Below, one piece after another: positions 61,692 through 64,000 of a DNA stretch of 64,000 nt. The DNA comes from Rhizobium sp. P38BS-XIX (GTDB taxonomy: Bacteria; Pseudomonadota; Alphaproteobacteria; Rhizobiales; Rhizobiaceae). Position numbers and translations under genes: made by a program. Location of the stretch: contig NZ_JABAIJ010000001.1 in NCBI RefSeq assembly GCF_012641435.1, positions 1,674,001-1,738,000 on the forward strand, read 5' to 3'. Each line of letters begins with the position of its first letter. The stretch's first letter is position 1. Below the pieces are notes generated by a model that did no database searches, had not been told where the DNA came from, and was given only the letters and a program-made list of their open reading frames with translations.

Positions 61692-62927
61692 TCAACCCTT
61701 GTTCTTGTTGTAGACGTCGATGAAGACGGCGGCGAGAAGGACCGCGCCCTTGATCATCTTCTGGGAGTCCGTCTGGTATCCGAGGATCGACATGCCCTGG
61801 TTCAGCACGCCCATGATCAGAGCGCCGATAACGGCACCCGTAACCTTGCCGACACCGCCGGAAGCCGAAGCACCACCGATGAAGCAGGCCGCGATCACGT
61901 CGAGCTCGAGACCGTCGCCGCCCTTGGCGGTTGCCGAGTTCAGGCGCGTTGCGATGATGATGCCGGCGATGCTCGCCAGAATGCCCATGTTGATGAAGGT
62001 ATAGAAGGTCAGGCGGCGCGTATCGATGCCCGAAAGCTTCGTCGCCTTCTCGTTGCCGCCCATGGCGTAGATGCGGCGGCCAATCGTGGTGCGCTGCGTT
62101 GCGAAGCCATAAAGGGCGATCAGAAGCAGCATGAGAACCAGGACGTTCGGCAGACCGCGGTAAGACGAGATCTGGTAGCCGATGAAGATGGTCGCAGCGG
62201 CGATGACCAGATTTTGGCCAAGGAAGAAGCTGAATGGCTCGACATCGATGCCGTGCTTCTCGTTCACGCTGCGGCTACGCCAAGAAAGCAGGAACATGAC
62301 AATCGGGATGGCGATCGTCAGCAAGATCGAAGTAGAATGGATGGCTCCTACGCCGATTAAATTGAGAAGGGGGTTTATGTCGATAAAATCGGGAATAAAA
62401 CCGGTGGCGACAACCTGAAAGGCCGGCGGGAAGGGACCGATGCTGCTGCCGTTGCCTGTCGTGTTGATGATGGCATAGGTCAGGCCGCGGAAAACCAGCA
62501 TGCCCGACAGTGTGACGATGAACGACGGAATGCGGTGATAGGCGATGAAATAGCCATGCCAGGCACCGACTGCGGCGCCCATCAGAAGACAAATCACCGT
62601 CGCAGCGGCAAGATTCATATGCATCTGCACGACTAGCACGCCGGCAACGGCACCAACGAATCCGACGACCGAACCGACGGACAGATCGATATGGCCGGCG
62701 ACAATGACCAGCAGCATGCCGAGCGCCATGATGACGATGAACGAGTTCTGCAGCACGAGGTTGGTCAGGTTCTGCGGCCTGAAGAGAACACCGTTAGTCA
62801 AGAACTGGAACAGCAACATGATGACGACGAGCGCGATCAGCATGCCGTATTCGCGAATATTGTTGCGGATATGGTCGCCGACGGAAACGACGTTGCTGGT
62901 TTCCGTGGCTGGGTTGGCCGAACTCAT
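61692..62927 (-). CDS. gguB: sugar ABC transporter permease GguB
   Basis: 411-aa inner-membrane permease of the ribose/xylose (MmsB/XylH) type with about ten spans. Blocks IVAGHIDLSVGSVVGFVGAVAG, RIPSFIVTLSGMLVFRGLTY and AACFIGGASASGGVGKVTGAVIGALIMGVLNQGM are diagnostic, each given as family signatures. The start overlaps the gguA stop (ATGA, 62924-62927). GguAB with the ChvE binding protein import xylose, arabinose, galactose and related sugars. Confidence 0.93.
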   Translation of the reverse strand: MSSANPATETSNVVSVGDHIRNNIREYGMLIALVVIMLLFQFLTNGVLFRPQNLTNLVLQNSFIVIMALGMLLVIVAGHIDLSVGSVVGFVGAVAGVLVVQMHMNLAAATVICLLMGAAVGAWHGYFIAYHRIPSFIVTLSGMLVFRGLTYAIINTTGNGSSIGPFPPAFQVVATGFIPDFIDINPLLNLIGVGAIHSTSILLTIAIPIVMFLLSWRSRSVNEKHGIDVEPFSFFLGQNLVIAAATIFIGYQISSYRGLPNVLVLMLLLIALYGFATQRTTIGRRIYAMGGNEKATKLSGIDTRRLTFYTFINMGILASIAGIIIATRLNSATAKGGDGLELDVIAACFIGGASASGGVGKVTGAVIGALIMGVLNQGMSILGYQTDSQKMIKGAVLLAAVFIDVYNKNKG

Positions 62928-64000
62928 TGGTGCTTCTCCCCTGAGCGCATGATAGCGCGCATGATACTTTCCTGGCTCGCCTCTGCCTTTGGCAGTTCGG
63001 CGACGATACGACCTTCATTCATAACGTAGATGCGGTCGCAGGTACCGAGAAGCTCGGGCATTTCCGATGAGATCATCAGAACGCCCTTTCCGTCGGCGGC
63101 AAGCTGGTTGATGATGGAATAGATTTCGTATTTGGCACCGACGTCGATGCCGCGCGTCGGCTCGTCGAGGATCAGGACGTCCGGATCCGAGAACAGCCAC
63201 TTCGACAGCACGACCTTCTGCTGGTTGCCGCCGGAGAGGTTGCCCGCCTCCTGGAAGACGCCGGCCGAGCGGATGCGCAGCTTGGCGCGATAGTTCGTCG
63301 CCACCTGCAGCTCGCGCACATCGTCGATGACGGTTGCCTTGGATACGCCGAAGAGATTGGCGAGCGTCGTATTGTGCAGAATGCTGTTCGTCAGCACGAG
63401 ACCGAGATGTTTACGGTCTTCGGTCACATAGGCGAGACCCGCGTCGATCGCCTTGCGCACCGTGGTGGTGTCGACAGGCTTGCCGTGGACAAAGACTTCG
63501 CCGCTGACCTTGTGGCCGTAGGACTTGCCGAAGACGCTCATCGCGAATTCGGTGCGCCCTGCCCCCATCAGGCCGGCGATGCCGACCACTTCGCCCTTGC
63601 GGACGTTGACGTTGATGTTGTGCAGGATCTGCCGGTCGCGGTGCTGCTGGTGGAAGGCGTTCCAGTTCTTGACCTCGAAGATCGTCTCGCCGATCGGCAC
63701 GGAGCGCGGCGGGTAACGATCGGCGAGTTCTCGGCCGACCATGTTGCGAATGATGATGTCTTCGCTGATCTCTTCTTCATGACAGTTCAGCGTCTTGACG
63801 GCCATGCCGTCGCGCAGCACGGTGATCTCGTCGGCCACTTTGCGCACTTCGTTGAGTTTGTGCGTGATGATGATCGAGGTGATGCCCTGATTGCGGAACT
63901 CGATCAGGAGGTTCAGGAGCGCATCGGAATCGCTTTCGTTCAGCGATGCCGTCGGCTCGTCGAGGATCAGCAGCTTGACGCTCTTCGACAGGGCCTTGGC
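62924..64000 (-). CDS. gguA: sugar ABC transporter ATP-binding protein GguA, 5' part outside the window
   Basis: The frame is open to the window end, so the gene starts to the right. The visible part is 358 codons. It shows Walker B LLILDEPTASLNESD and ITHKLNEVRKVADEI of the first ATPase domain, then the linker and most of the second domain (GLMGAGRTEFAMSVFGKSYG, LSGGNQQKVVLSKWL, LILDEPTRGIDVGAKYEIY). This is the double-ATPase architecture of monosaccharide importers. A chvE-like binding protein gene is expected further right. Confidence 0.93.
   Translation of the reverse strand, partial: AKALSKSVKLLILDEPTASLNESDSDALLNLLIEFRNQGITSIIITHKLNEVRKVADEITVLRDGMAVKTLNCHEEEISEDIIIRNMVGRELADRYPPRSVPIGETIFEVKNWNAFHQQHRDRQILHNINVNVRKGEVVGIAGLMGAGRTEFAMSVFGKSYGHKVSGEVFVHGKPVDTTTVRKAIDAGLAYVTEDRKHLGLVLTNSILHNTTLANLFGVSKATVIDDVRELQVATNYRAKLRIRSAGVFQEAGNLSGGNQQKVVLSKWLFSDPDVLILDEPTRGIDVGAKYEIYSIINQLAADGKGVLMISSEMPELLGTCDRIYVMNEGRIVAELPKAEASQESIMRAIMRSGEKHQ

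Noticed and set aside
1..64000. Mobile elements, CRISPR arrays, tRNA or rRNA genes
   Set aside because: No transposase or integrase motifs, no regularly spaced repeats and no cloverleaf-like sequences were seen on either strand.

Overview
The window is chromosomal DNA from a Rhizobiaceae alphaproteobacterium of the Rhizobium/Agrobacterium type. The gene set points there: a BacA peptide transporter, a membrane cytochrome-c urate oxidase (PuuD), the GguABC sugar-transport cluster next to an L-arabinonate pathway, and a RIME-like intergenic palindrome. The DNA is GC-rich and densely coded, with many 4-base ATGA overlaps. I see no tRNA, rRNA, CRISPR array, insertion sequence or prophage.

Layout. 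0-13 kb: the 3' end of an omega-amino-acid transaminase, adenine deaminase, a GH13 alpha-glucosidase, a five-gene peptide ABC transporter, a KdgK-like sugar kinase, a glycosyltransferase and an OhrR-type regulator. 13-21 kb: der GTPase, a YfgM-like protein, NnrU, a polysaccharide deacetylase, bacA, a PadR regulator with a duplicated control region, a methionine aminopeptidase and an acetyltransferase. 21-24 kb: an ECF42 sigma-factor module (DGPF protein, sigma factor, SRPBCC protein, DoxX) with two near-identical predicted promoters. 24-28.6 kb: LD-carboxypeptidase, a sialyltransferase-like unknown, glycerol kinase and 3-hydroxybutyrate dehydrogenase.

28.6-42.4 kb is a purine catabolism region. 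XdhAB make urate, GuaD feeds guanine in as xanthine, PuuD oxidises urate, and UraH, UraD and PuuE carry it through allantoin to allantoate. AllA acts later on ureidoglycolate. Adenine deaminase near the left edge would feed adenine in as hypoxanthine. No xdhC and no allantoate-degrading enzyme are visible. The ureide operon also holds a HepT-like protein lacking its catalytic His and a metallophosphoesterase. Beside it lies a 2H-phosphoesterase relative lacking both HxT motifs.

42.4-53 kb: a split, divergent MnmC pair, a large hybrid histidine kinase with a CtrA-like box upstream, a non-pyrrolysine MttB homologue, a small secreted protein, a DEAD-box RNA helicase with a structured leader, and an EamA exporter. 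53-57 kb: the ATP-grasp / alpha-E / transglutaminase cassette and a small secreted protein. 57-64 kb: on the minus strand gguA (cut by the window end), gguB, gguC, ketoglutarate semialdehyde dehydrogenase and L-arabinonate dehydratase, which together import a sugar and oxidise pentonate to 2-oxoglutarate.

The strongest new observations are the two matched ECF42 promoters, the duplicated padR start/operator region, the degenerate catalytic motifs of two proteins in or next to the ureide operon, the helicase leader, and a repeat element whose two ends supply stop codons to convergent genes. No search or folding program was run; all calls are from reading the sequence.
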